Positions 40,618-48,060 of a stretch of DNA of 64,000 bases are shown piece by piece (position 1 is the stretch's first letter; the number at the start of each line of letters is the position of its first letter). The DNA comes from Streptomyces glomeratus (lineage in GTDB: Bacteria > Actinomycetota > Actinomycetes > Streptomycetales > Streptomycetaceae): assembly GCF_021462825.1 (NCBI RefSeq), contig NZ_JAKEEB010000039.1, positions 1 through 64,000 of the forward strand, read 5' to 3'. The translations under genes and the position numbers were made by a program. The notes beneath the pieces are model-generated. The model did not search any database. It was not told the origin of the DNA and was given only the letters and a program-made list of their open reading frames with translations.

Positions 40618-41973
40618 ATGACCTGGCTGGCCATCGCCCTGGTGCTGGTTGTCGTCACCGCAGGTCTCCTGCGGTGGCGGCGCCCCACCTGGTACTGGAT
40701 GACCTTCGGGGCCACCCTCGCGGCACTGCGGGTCCTGGTCCGCTACGGCTCCGTGATGGACGCCTGCGGCCTGACGGTCCCGCCGTCGCGCTGGCGTCTG
40801 GCCCTGGCACGGGCCACGAACCGGCCTGTCCCTGGCCCGCGGGCTCCTCGCATCCTGCGGATACGGCCGACCCGTACGGGCCTGGTTCTGCGGCTCAAGC
40901 TCCGCCCTGGTCAGGATGCCTTCGATGTCGCCGCCTCGTGTGACCGGTTACGGCACTCCTTCGCGATGTACGGCGTCACCTCGCGTGAGCTGCGCTCGGG
41001 TGTGGTGGAGGTGCGGATGACCGGCTACGACGTGCTCAAGCGGGTGCAGATGCCCGCCAAGACCGACACCCGCTCCATGCACGTCCCGGTTGCCCTGCGT
41101 GAGGATGGCTCGGTCCACTACCGGGACTACCGGGCCGTGCCCCACGCGCTCACGGTCGGCGCCACCGAGTCTGGCAAGTCCGTCTATCAGCGCACCCTCG
41201 TCGCCGCGCTCGCCCCGCAGCACGTGGCCCTGGTCGGGATCGACTGCAAGCAGGGAGTCGAACTCTTCCCGCTGGCCCGTCGGTTCTCCGGGCTGGCCGA
41301 CAACCCGGATACCGCGGCCGAACTCCTGGAAGCGCTCGTTGCGCACATGCAGGACGTGTATCAGCTCATCCGTGCCGAGCAGCGGATCACCGCTGACGTC
41401 CCGGATGCCGAGATCGCCGCCGACATCTGGAGCCTGCCCGAACATCTGCGGCCGGTGCCGATCGTGGTTCTGGTCGATGAGGTCGCTGAGCTGGCCCTGT
41501 TCGCTACGAAGGAGGAGGAGAAGCGCCGGGACCGGATCATCACCGCATTGACCCGGCTGGCTCAGCTCGGCCGTGCTGCCGGCATCTACCTGGAGATCTG
41601 CGGGCAGCGCTTCGGCTCCGAACTCGGCAAGGGCATCACCATGCTCCGCGCCCAGCTCACCGGCCGGACCGCCCACCGCGTCAACGACGAAACCTCGGCG
41701 AACATGGCCTTCGGCGACATCGCCCCGGATGCCGTACTCACCGCCGTTCAGATCCCCACCGATATGCCCGGCGTAGCCATCGCCGCAGACTCCACCGGCG
41801 GCTGGAGCCGCATCCGCGCCCCGCACACCTCGCTCCGTCAGGCCGTGAACACCTGCAACCGGCACGCCGACCTGACCCCGGACTTGCCCGCTCTGGCCCC
41901 GTTCCGGCCCGCCCTCGACGGCCCCGCGCCGGTTGACGCCCCGGCCGTCGAGTCCATCCCGGCCACTGCCTGA
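40618..41973 (+). CDS. traSA: TraB/TraSA-type FtsK-like conjugation translocase
   Basis: The 451-aa ATPase moves double-stranded DNA in Streptomyces mycelial transfer. Two transmembrane helices (residues 2-19 and 27-42) precede a linker and the motor domain with Walker A GATESGKS (181-188), Walker B IVVLVDEVAEL (282-292) and RFGSELGKGITMLRAQLTGR. A basic C-terminal gamma-type domain of full FtsK is reduced, as in AICE proteins. It is driven by the operator-controlled promoter near 40101. Confidence 0.92.
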   Translation: MTWLAIALVLVVVTAGLLRWRRPTWYWMTFGATLAALRVLVRYGSVMDACGLTVPPSRWRLALARATNRPVPGPRAPRILRIRPTRTGLVLRLKLRPGQDAFDVAASCDRLRHSFAMYGVTSRELRSGVVEVRMTGYDVLKRVQMPAKTDTRSMHVPVALREDGSVHYRDYRAVPHALTVGATESGKSVYQRTLVAALAPQHVALVGIDCKQGVELFPLARRFSGLADNPDTAAELLEALVAHMQDVYQLIRAEQRITADVPDAEIAADIWSLPEHLRPVPIVVLVDEVAELALFATKEEEKRRDRIITALTRLAQLGRAAGIYLEICGQRFGSELGKGITMLRAQLTGRTAHRVNDETSANMAFGDIAPDAVLTAVQIPTDMPGVAIAADSTGGWSRIRAPHTSLRQAVNTCNRHADLTPDLPALAPFRPALDGPAPVDAPAVESIPATA

Positions 41974-42053
41974 TCATTCCGGCTCCACGGTCGGCGCGAC
42001 CGCTTCGCGCCAGGTCCTACCCGAGCCATGCCCGAAGGAGGAGATCACCCGCC

Positions 42054-42260
42054 ATGTGCCCTAACTGCGAAGACTTCGCCCGCACCGTGGTGATGCTCGG
42101 CCAACTCGCCCTCTACGCCGACACCACCGGCGCCGACCAGGACTTCATCGACGCTGTAGGTCCCTGCTTGGCGGCCTCGCTGCCGGAGCCCCCGCCCGGG
42201 ATCTTCCCGCCCGGCTACGACCCCAACGACGGCCCCCAATACCCCGGCCAGGGGGCGTGA
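42054..42260 (+). CDS. Small AICE protein, unknown function
   Basis: The 68-aa product (MCPNCEDFARTVVMLGQLAL...) starts after GGAGGAGA. It has a CPNC motif at the N-terminus, an amphipathic helix (LGQLALYADTTGADQDFIDA) and a Pro-rich end (PPGIFPPGYDPNDGPQYPGQ). The stop overlaps the next start by four bases. No family is recognised. Confidence 0.65.
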   Translation: MCPNCEDFARTVVMLGQLALYADTTGADQDFIDAVGPCLAASLPEPPPGIFPPGYDPNDGPQYPGQGA

Positions 42261-42457
42261 CCGTGGCCACCGCGAAACGGCCCGCCGCCCGTCGCAAGAC
42301 TGCCAAACCTGCGCCCGCCAAGTGCCCGGACTGCGACGGCAACGGCGAGATCACCGAAGCCGTCCGGGTCGGCGCCCGCAAGAGCCGGATCACTGACGAC
42401 CACCAGACCGGCCTGTGCCTGACCTGCTGGGGCACCGGCGAAGCCCTCACCGACTGA
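42257..42457 (+). CDS. Small zinc-knuckle AICE protein
   Basis: The 66-aa product (GTG start) has a basic N-terminus and two CxxCxGxG motifs (KCPDCDGNGEI and CLTCWGTGEA) that form one DnaJ-like zinc site. Such small proteins recur in this element. Function is unknown; DNA or partner binding is possible. Confidence 0.65.
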   Translation: MTVATAKRPAARRKTAKPAPAKCPDCDGNGEITEAVRVGARKSRITDDHQTGLCLTCWGTGEALTD

Positions 42458-42536
42458 ACACCCGCCAGGGATGGGGCGGCCGGACGCCGATCCTCGCCCC
42501 ACCCCGGCCCCAACCCCGCTGGAAGGAGGACCCGCG

Positions 42537-43190
42537 ATGCGCCCCGCACTGCGCCCGGATGCCGTGCTTGTACAGGCCGTGATCGCCGGAGCCCTGTCCT
42601 TCGCTCACCTCCATGACCTCGCCTCCGCAGCCGGACAGTCCGGCTGGAAAGCCTGGGCCTACCCCATCTCGGTTGACCTGCTCCTGGTCGCTGCCTGGCG
42701 ACGACTCCGCGCCGACGGGCCGTCCCGGCTGGCCTGGTGCTGGTTCCTAGTCGCCCTGGTCGCCTCGCTCGGTGCCAACGTCGCCACCGCCGGATTCCTT
42801 GACCTTGCCCATCCGCCCGCGCTGCTCCGCCTCGGCGTCGCCGGATGGCCCGCCCTTGCCTTCCTCGGTGGCACCCTCCTCGCCCACTCGCCGACACCGG
42901 CCCGGGACCGGGTGCCGGTTCCGCCGCAACCCGCAGCCCCCGAACCCGACAGGGAGCCGAACCCCGAACCTGCTCCCGCCCCGGCCGCCAACGGCGCTCC
43001 GGCCCTGCCCGCCGCCGACCCGGACCAGGTTCCGACGGTGCCGGTCCCGGCCGCGCTGGTCGCCCACGCGCGCAAGGTCGCCGCCGACCATCAGGCCCGT
43101 ACCGGCTCCCCGATCGATACCGACACCCTGCGCGCCCGCCTCGGCGTCCCGCCCCACCTCGCCGACGCGATCGCCGTTCAACTCACCTGA
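42537..43190 (+). CDS. SpdB-type AICE membrane protein (DUF2637-like)
   Basis: The 217-aa product starts after GGAGGA. Four hydrophobic segments (residues 10-100, such as AVIAGALSFAHLHDLASAAG and LVALVASLGANVATAGFL) are followed by a Pro/Ala-rich linker and a C-terminal helix-turn-helix-like part (VAADHQARTGSPIDTDTLRA, LGVPPHLADAIAVQL). DUF2637/Spd proteins help plasmid spread between hyphal compartments in Streptomyces. Confidence 0.8.
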   Translation: MRPALRPDAVLVQAVIAGALSFAHLHDLASAAGQSGWKAWAYPISVDLLLVAAWRRLRADGPSRLAWCWFLVALVASLGANVATAGFLDLAHPPALLRLGVAGWPALAFLGGTLLAHSPTPARDRVPVPPQPAAPEPDREPNPEPAPAPAANGAPALPAADPDQVPTVPVPAALVAHARKVAADHQARTGSPIDTDTLRARLGVPPHLADAIAVQLT

Positions 43191-43208
43191 CAGACAAGGA
43201 GTTCAGCC

Positions 43209-43400
43209 ATGCCCATGCGCGACTTCTTCCACTCCGTGATGCAGATCGGCCCGGTCCAGATCGGTACCCACCGCGACCGCCACGGCCAGACCAAGCACGC
43301 CGCCGTGTGTACCTCCGACGACTGCGGTTGGTCCGCCGACTACTCCAGCCAGTCCGCCGCCCAGCTCGCCGCCCGCACCCACCGCTGCCGCGTCCGCTAG
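43209..43400 (+). CDS. Mobile-element transfer protein (SpdA-like)
   Basis: The 63-aa product (MPMRDFFHSVMQIGPVQIGT...) starts 18 bases after the SpdB gene. CTSDDCGWSADY suggests a small zinc or disulfide loop, and the end THRCRVR is basic. This short family is standard in AICEs; its function is not known. Confidence 0.75.
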   Translation: MPMRDFFHSVMQIGPVQIGTHRDRHGQTKHAAVCTSDDCGWSADYSSQSAAQLAARTHRCRVR

Positions 43401-43411
43401 GAGACCCGGTC

Positions 43412-43567
43412 ATGCAGGTCCCGCTCTGGTTCGCGCTGCTCGTCGTCGGCTACCTCGGCGTCAAGCTCATCCGCCCGCCGGCCTGGCTCGTCGCGGTGCT
43501 CCTGCTCGGCGGGTTCCTCCTCGCCGACAGCGTTCTCGCCCCGGCCATCAACGGCCTGATCAAGTAA
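43412..43567 (+). CDS. Small AICE membrane protein
   Basis: The 51-aa product (MQVPLWFALLVVGYLGVKLI...) starts after AGGAGA and consists of two hydrophobic helices (residues 3-18 and 25-45) joined by a Pro pair. Probably a Spd-type spread protein. Confidence 0.65.
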   Translation: MQVPLWFALLVVGYLGVKLIRPPAWLVAVLLLGGFLLADSVLAPAINGLIK

Positions 43568-43591
43568 CCCCGCTCGGAAGGGAGTCCCATC

Positions 43592-43909
43592 ATGCTCCGC
43601 CCGAAGATCCCGACCATGCCCACCCCGACCGGGCACGTCACCCCGCCCACGGTCATCGAGCCGTCCGCCGTCGTCCCCGGCGTCCAGACCCCGCCGGTCG
43701 CCCCGACCATTCCGGCGTCGTCCCGGCCGGTGGTGCAGCTCACCCCCGGCACCGTGCTCGCCCTCGTCGGCGGTGGCACCGCCGTCGTCCTGGTCGTCGG
43801 CGCCGTCCTCGTCTCCATGCTCCTGGCGGTCGCCATCACCGGCGTCTCGGTCGCCGTGGTCGCCGTCGTCCTGCGCTCGCTGCTCGCCTCCGAGACCAAG
43901 CGGCGCTGA
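43592..43909 (+). CDS. AICE membrane protein, Spd-like
   Basis: The 105-aa product has a Pro/Thr-rich N-terminal 50 residues (PTMPTPTGHVTPPTVIEPSA) and two C-terminal helices (LALVGGGTAVVLVVGAVLVS, MLLAVAITGVSVAVVAVVL). It fits the spd gene group between the translocase and rep. Confidence 0.7.
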   Translation: MLRPKIPTMPTPTGHVTPPTVIEPSAVVPGVQTPPVAPTIPASSRPVVQLTPGTVLALVGGGTAVVLVVGAVLVSMLLAVAITGVSVAVVAVVLRSLLASETKRR

Positions 43910-44000
43910 CCGGCCCCCGGAGCGGCCTCGGTCGCCAAACTTCCGCCGCTCCGGGCGCCTTCCCCTTCCCGATCCACGGACCAGAAAGGCACCGCCCATC

Positions 44001-44183
44001 ATGCCTCAGAGCAACCCGAGCATGCCGATCTGCTGCGACTGCGACGGCTTCGCCTCCGTCGCCATCGACACCGGCACCCGCCACGCCGATGGCACCCGCG
44101 TCACCCTCCGCGTCGACTGCCCCACCTGCAAGGGCACCGGCCACACCCGCCCCGCCGCCTCGCTCGCACGGACCGGGAGGTGA
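44001..44183 (+). CDS. Small zinc-knuckle AICE protein
   Basis: The 60-aa product (MPQSNPSMPICCDCDGFASV...) has ICCDCDGFA and CPTCKGTGHT, a pair of DnaJ-like CxxC motifs separated by a beta hairpin. It shares this pattern with the products at 42257 and 45904. Function is unknown. Confidence 0.65.
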   Translation: MPQSNPSMPICCDCDGFASVAIDTGTRHADGTRVTLRVDCPTCKGTGHTRPAASLARTGR

Positions 44184-44187
44184 CGAC

Positions 44188-44430
44188 ATGAGGACCCTCA
44201 CCACCTCGGCGCATCTGGAACCCGACACCACCATGCGCGTGAACGTGTTCGCCCCCACGCCCGACGATGACGGCTTCGTCAGCCTCCGTATCGGCGGCGA
44301 CTTCATTGACGTGGCGCTGATTGCTCCACCGGGATCCGCTGACGCCCTGCGCGCCCTGGCCCGCGCCGCTGAGGAAGCCGCCATGGCCCTGGACCACATC
44401 ACCGAAACCACCTCGGAGGGAGCCGCGTGA
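44188..44430 (+). CDS. Small AICE protein upstream of rep
   Basis: The 80-aa product (MRTLTTSAHLEPDTTMRVNV...) starts after GGGAGG. Predicted beta strands (RVNVFAPTPDDDGFVSLRIG, FIDVALIAPP) precede a long Ala-rich helix (DALRALARAAEEAAMALDHI). Its stop overlaps the rep start, so it is translationally coupled to replication. No family is recognised. Confidence 0.65.
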   Translation: MRTLTTSAHLEPDTTMRVNVFAPTPDDDGFVSLRIGGDFIDVALIAPPGSADALRALARAAEEAAMALDHITETTSEGAA

Positions 44431-45911
44431 GCGACACCGCGACCTTCGCGGGCCTGGACCCGGACACCCTGGGGGACCTCCTCCAGGTGGCCGGGGCCCC
44501 GGGCTTCGACCGCTGGCAAGACCAGGTCAAGCGCACCGGCGGCTGTGCCGACCCCATCCACCTGCGCGGCTGGATCGTCCACAAGGACAAGACCACCGGC
44601 GAGACCCTGCACCACTACAGCACTGATAACGAACCCGGCGGACGGCTCCGCGTCGCCTGCGGCAACCGCCGCGCCTCCCGCTGCCCCGCCTGCGCCTGGA
44701 CCTACGCCGGCGACACCTTCCACCTGATCCGCGCCGGGCTCGCTGGTAACCCGGACAAGGACATCCCCGCCACCGTCCGGGAGCACCCGCGGGTGTTCGC
44801 CACCTTCACCGCCCCCTCGTTCGGCCCCGTCCACAACCGGCCCGACCGTGGCGTCTGCCGCTGCGGGGCACGGCACGCCCCGGAAGACTCGGCTCTCGGT
44901 ACGCCACTCGATCCGGCCTCCTACGACTACGCGGCTGCCGTGCTCTTCAATAACCACGCCGGGGAACTGTGGGTGCGCTTCGTCAACCGGCTCCGCCGTG
45001 AGATCGCCAAGCGGGCCGGGCTGACGCAGCGCGAACTCGCCGAGGTCTGCCGCGTCTCCTACGGCAAGGTCGCTGAGTTCCAGAAGCGTGGCGCCGTCCA
45101 CTTCCATGCCGTGATCCGCCTCGACGGACCGGACGGATCCGACTCGCCGCCGCCGTCCTGGGCCAGTACCGACCTGCTCACCGACGCGATCCGGGCTGCT
45201 GCCGAGCACCCGTACACCACGATCACGGTGCCCCCCAACGAAGAGGCTGGATATGTCAACGGCTGGCGTCTGCGCTGGGGCCGACAGCTCGATGTCCGAC
45301 CCGTGAAGGCGTTCGGCGACGGCTCCGAGATCACGGAACAAGCCGTGGCCTCCTACGTCGCCAAGTACGCCACCAAAGCCGCGGAGAACACCGGCACCCC
45401 TGACACGGCCGTCTACTGCCGCTCGTGCCGGGGAACGGGCCGATCCCGCCTGTACGACCGCGCTGGTTCACCCCTCAGCCGCTGTGTCACCTGCCACGGC
45501 ACCGGCCTAGGCGAAGACCTCGCCCGGCTGGACGTCCCCGATCACGCCCGCCGCCTCATGGCTGCCTGCGTCGAGCTGCAGCCGCTCTACCCCGACCGTC
45601 ACCTTGCTCGCTGGGCCCACATGCTCGGCTTCCGCGGCCACTTCAGCTCCAAGTCGCGCCGCTACTCCACCACCCTCGGTGCCCTCCGCCAGGCACGCGC
45701 CGACTACCGCGCCGCCCAGGAACGTGGCGCCCTCGGCCTGGACGACGTCGAGCCGGACACCGTCCTCGTGCTCGCTGACTGGCAGTACGCCGGACACGGT
45801 CACACGCCCGGTGAGTCGGTCCTTGCCGCCTCGATCGCCCGTGATCTCCAGCTCAACCGCCAAACCGCCCGTGAAGAACTGGCCGCCTCAGGAGGAGCCG
45901 ACCATGCGTGA
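44427..45911 (+). CDS. repSA: RepSA-type rolling-circle replication initiator
   Basis: The 494-aa protein (GTG start in a GTGA overlap) is the Rep of AICE/pSAM2 type. HUH motif AVHFHAV (His225/His227) and the tyrosine motif ASYVAKYATK (Tyr310/Tyr314) are the nickase centre. Cys pairs (CRCGARH, CRSCRGTGRS, CVTCHGTGLG) form zinc sites. Length is near the usual 450-500 residues. The double-strand origin probably lies in or near this gene. Excised element replicates by rolling circle before transfer. Confidence 0.9.
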   Translation: MSDTATFAGLDPDTLGDLLQVAGAPGFDRWQDQVKRTGGCADPIHLRGWIVHKDKTTGETLHHYSTDNEPGGRLRVACGNRRASRCPACAWTYAGDTFHLIRAGLAGNPDKDIPATVREHPRVFATFTAPSFGPVHNRPDRGVCRCGARHAPEDSALGTPLDPASYDYAAAVLFNNHAGELWVRFVNRLRREIAKRAGLTQRELAEVCRVSYGKVAEFQKRGAVHFHAVIRLDGPDGSDSPPPSWASTDLLTDAIRAAAEHPYTTITVPPNEEAGYVNGWRLRWGRQLDVRPVKAFGDGSEITEQAVASYVAKYATKAAENTGTPDTAVYCRSCRGTGRSRLYDRAGSPLSRCVTCHGTGLGEDLARLDVPDHARRLMAACVELQPLYPDRHLARWAHMLGFRGHFSSKSRRYSTTLGALRQARADYRAAQERGALGLDDVEPDTVLVLADWQYAGHGHTPGESVLAASIARDLQLNRQTAREELAASGGADHA

Positions 45912-46152
45912 ACGCTTGCGGCGGGTGCCGGGATCGGACTGCCAAGTGTGCCGCGAACTTCCTTGCACCGATTGTGCCGCTTGCTGGACTGCCTTCATGG
46001 CCAACGAGTGGACCGCCTGTCTGGAGTGCGGCGGCTCCGGGCGTCACTCCACTGAGTCCCGCTTCCCGTGCCCCGTCTGCGGCGGCTCAACGCTCGTGCC
46101 GGCCCGCCCCATTTTGATCTTGCTCGGCCTGGATTCTAAGGGGGAGAAATGA
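45904..46152 (+). CDS. Cys-rich AICE protein between rep and xis
   Basis: The 82-aa product overlaps the rep end by eight bases and the xis start by four. It has up to five CxxC motifs (CQVCRELPCTDCAACW, CLECGGSGRH, CPVCGG), a rich zinc-finger set. The C-terminus is hydrophobic (PARPILILLGLD). Its position suggests a role in excision or replication control, but none is proven. Confidence 0.65.
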   Translation: MRERLRRVPGSDCQVCRELPCTDCAACWTAFMANEWTACLECGGSGRHSTESRFPCPVCGGSTLVPARPILILLGLDSKGEK

Positions 46153-46388
46153 CCACAGTCGCAGCCACACTCGACCCGACGACCGCTGATCCGACGCTTC
46201 TTCTCCTCACGGTCGAAGAAGCTGCCCGCCGACTGGGCATCGGCCGCACAACGTGCTTCGCTCTTATCGCCTCGGGTGAACTGGAGTCAGTCAAGGTCGG
46301 CAGCCTGCGGCGCATCCCCGTAGACGCCCTCGTCGCGTACGTCGGCCGTCTCCGTGGCGCCTCCGCCTCTTCCATGGGTGATGCGTGA
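46149..46388 (+). CDS. xis: Excisionase (Xis)
   Basis: The 79-aa helix-turn-helix protein of MerR/excisionase type (LLTVEEAARRLGIGRTTCFA, GELESVKVGSLRRIPVDALV) starts in ATGA and ends in GTGA overlap with int. It bends DNA at the att sites to favour excision. Standard for the element. Confidence 0.92.
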   Translation: MTTVAATLDPTTADPTLLLLTVEEAARRLGIGRTTCFALIASGELESVKVGSLRRIPVDALVAYVGRLRGASASSMGDA

Positions 46389-47620
46389 TGGTGAAGCGGA
46401 CCCGGGAGCCGAACGGCGCGGCCTCGATCTACAAGGGCGCCGATGGCCGATGGCACGGCCGTGTGACCGTAGGTATCCGTCCAGACGGCAAACCCGACCG
46501 GCGGCACGTCGGCCGTAAGACCAAGGCGGAAGTCGTCAAAGCCGTTAGGGACATCGAGCGCAAGCGCGACTCTGGGAACCTCAGCAAGCCGGGTGAGAAG
46601 TGGACGCTTGGCAGCTGGCTGGAGCACTGGGTGTACGAGATCGCGAAGAAGTACGTCTCCGAGAACACGTACGCCGGGTACGAGGTGGACGTACGGGTAC
46701 ACCTGGTTCCGGGCATCGGCGCTCACCGCCTCGACCGCCTGGAGCCGGAACATCTGGAAGCCTTCTACGCCAAGATGCAGCGCGAGGGCAGCAAAGCCGG
46801 GACGGCACATCACGTGCACCGCACTGTGCGGGTGGCGCTCGCCGAGGCCAGGCGGCGCGGGCACGTCTCTCGCAACGTCGCCGAGATCGCCCGGGCTCCC
46901 CGGCTCGAAGAGGAGGAAGTGGAGCCGTACACCATCGAGGAGGTACAGAGCCTGCTCCTGGAAGCGTCCAAGCTCCGCAACAGCGCACGCTGGGTCGTGG
47001 CCCTCGCGCTCGGCCTCCGACAGGGAGAAGCCCTCGCGCTCCAGTGGGATGACGTGGACCTGGACGCCGGGTACCTCCGCATTCGGCGGAACCGGCTCCG
47101 GCCGAGGTACCAGCATGGCTGCGGAGACGAGCCGTGCGGCAGGAAGCCCGGGTACTGCCCCAAGCGCGAGCAGATCCGGCGCGAGCACAAGAACACCAAG
47201 TCACGTTCCGGCCGCCGGACGGTTGGCCTGCCTGACCCACTGATCAAGCTGCTCCGCAAGCACAAGGAAGAGCAGGACCGGGAGCGCACGGAGGCCGGAG
47301 CCGACTGGGAAGACAAGGGCTACGTCTTCACGTCGCCGACTGGTGGTCCGCTGAGCCCGAACACCGACTACCACGTGTGGAAACGGCTCCTCCGGGACGC
47401 GGGCGTGCGGGACGGGCGCCTCCATGACGCCCGCCACACGGCGGCCACGGTCCTCCTCGTGCTCGGTGTCCCGGACGTCATCGTGGACGCGATCATGGGC
47501 TGGGAGCCGGGTGGCGCCGCGCGGATGCGGGCTCGCTACATGCATGTGACCGGGCTCATGCTCCGGAAGGTCGCGGATCAGGTCGGCGAGAAGCTGTGGG
47601 GCTCCTTCGGAGGCGAATGA
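46385..47620 (+). CDS. int: Tyrosine-recombinase integrase of the AICE
   Basis: The 411-aa protein has an Arm-binding N-terminus (ASIYKGADGRWHGRVTVGIR), a SAM-like core-binding domain (about 75-165) and the catalytic domain with Arg202 (LGLRQGEALALQW), His357-x-x-Arg360-His361 (RLHDARHTAATV) and nucleophile Tyr395 (RARYMHV). The usual Cys insertion of actinomycete integrases is present (Cys236/241/248). The stop codon TGA is the first base triplet of an arm-type site. It inserts into tRNA-Ser(GGA) and restores the tRNA. Confidence 0.95.
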   Translation: MMVKRTREPNGAASIYKGADGRWHGRVTVGIRPDGKPDRRHVGRKTKAEVVKAVRDIERKRDSGNLSKPGEKWTLGSWLEHWVYEIAKKYVSENTYAGYEVDVRVHLVPGIGAHRLDRLEPEHLEAFYAKMQREGSKAGTAHHVHRTVRVALAEARRRGHVSRNVAEIARAPRLEEEEVEPYTIEEVQSLLLEASKLRNSARWVVALALGLRQGEALALQWDDVDLDAGYLRIRRNRLRPRYQHGCGDEPCGRKPGYCPKREQIRREHKNTKSRSGRRTVGLPDPLIKLLRKHKEEQDRERTEAGADWEDKGYVFTSPTGGPLSPNTDYHVWKRLLRDAGVRDGRLHDARHTAATVLLVLGVPDVIVDAIMGWEPGGAARMRARYMHVTGLMLRKVADQVGEKLWGSFGGE

Positions 47621-47637
47621 GACCAAAACTGAGACCA
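47618..47637. promoter_or_regulatory. Right integrase arm-type sites
   Basis: TGAGACCA-AAAC-TGAGACCA at a 12-bp period. The first site starts with the int stop codon; the second ends three bases before attR. The left arm has the same pair (32329-32348). Confidence 0.65.
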
Positions 47638-47640
47638 CGC

Positions 47641-47756
47641 ACGTCGAAGGGCCCCACCGCGAACGGTGGGGCCCTTCGACATCGTGCCCGGTGAGGCACT
47701 GGCGGAGGATACGAGATTCGAACTCGTGAGGGGTTGCCCCCAACACGCTTTCCAAG
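47641..47756. repeat. attR (116-bp direct repeat)
   Basis: Identical to 32096-32211. It completes tRNA-Ser(GGA) from the anticodon to the 3' end and carries its terminator. Confidence 0.95.
47643..47680 (-). terminator. tRNA-Ser(GGA) terminator
   Basis: A perfect 17-bp stem (47643-47659 with 47664-47680) with CGAA loop, part of the att repeat; a second copy at 32098-32135. Confidence 0.85.
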
Positions 47757-47787
47757 CGTGCGCCCTAGGCCTCTAGGCGAATCCTCC
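47703..47787 (-). tRNA. tRNA-Ser, anticodon GGA (AICE insertion site, restored)
   Basis: Acceptor GGAGGAT / ATCCTCC, discriminator G with CCA encoded just beyond (47700-47702), anticodon loop CTTGGAAAG with GGA, long variable arm. The 3' part belongs to attR; the 5' part is host. Confidence 0.95.
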
Positions 47788-47859
47788 GCCGGAAACATTA
47801 CATGACGCCGGGGAGTGCTAGCGAACTCGTTCGGGACCCGGTCGATCGGGTAGGCTGGG

Positions 47860-47953
47860 GCTCAGCCCCTCACGCGGCGCTATCTGACTGAACTCCCCCA
47901 GGGCCGGAAGGCAGCAAGGGTAGGTCGGCTCTGGCGGGTGCGTGAGGGGTCTT
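47860..47953 (+). ncRNA. ffs: Bacterial SRP RNA (4.5S-like)
   Basis: CCCCTCACGC and GCGTGAGGGG pair at the ends (47866-47875, 47940-47949); the apical domain has the signature GGAAGGCAGCAAGGGTAGG. Ends are approximate. It precedes dnaX, the usual place in actinobacteria. Confidence 0.9.
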
Positions 47954-48060
47954 CTGTGTTTCCGGGGGAGGAAGCGCCTTCCCGGAAGGGGCGGGCGGCC
48001 TCGCGGGGGAGCGGCTCGAGGCGGGGCGTGTTGTCGGTGGGCGCCTATAACCTCGTAAGC

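Larger units (their letters stand above)
32096..47756. mobile_element. AICE (pSAM2/SLP1-type integrative and conjugative element) in tRNA-Ser(GGA)
   Basis: The 15.66-kb element is bounded by 116-bp perfect direct repeats that include the 3' part of tRNA-Ser. The right end holds int and xis with tightly coupled rep, zinc-finger and spd genes, and a TraB-type translocase. The middle carries the GntR-NUDIX and XRE regulators. The left holds cargo (Vsr, Dcm-type methyltransferase, a candidate nuclease, an AbrB-like protein, an EVE-HNH protein). Cargo genes have visibly lower G+C and more A/T-ending codons than the core. All core modules are intact, so mobility is plausible. Confidence 0.93.
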
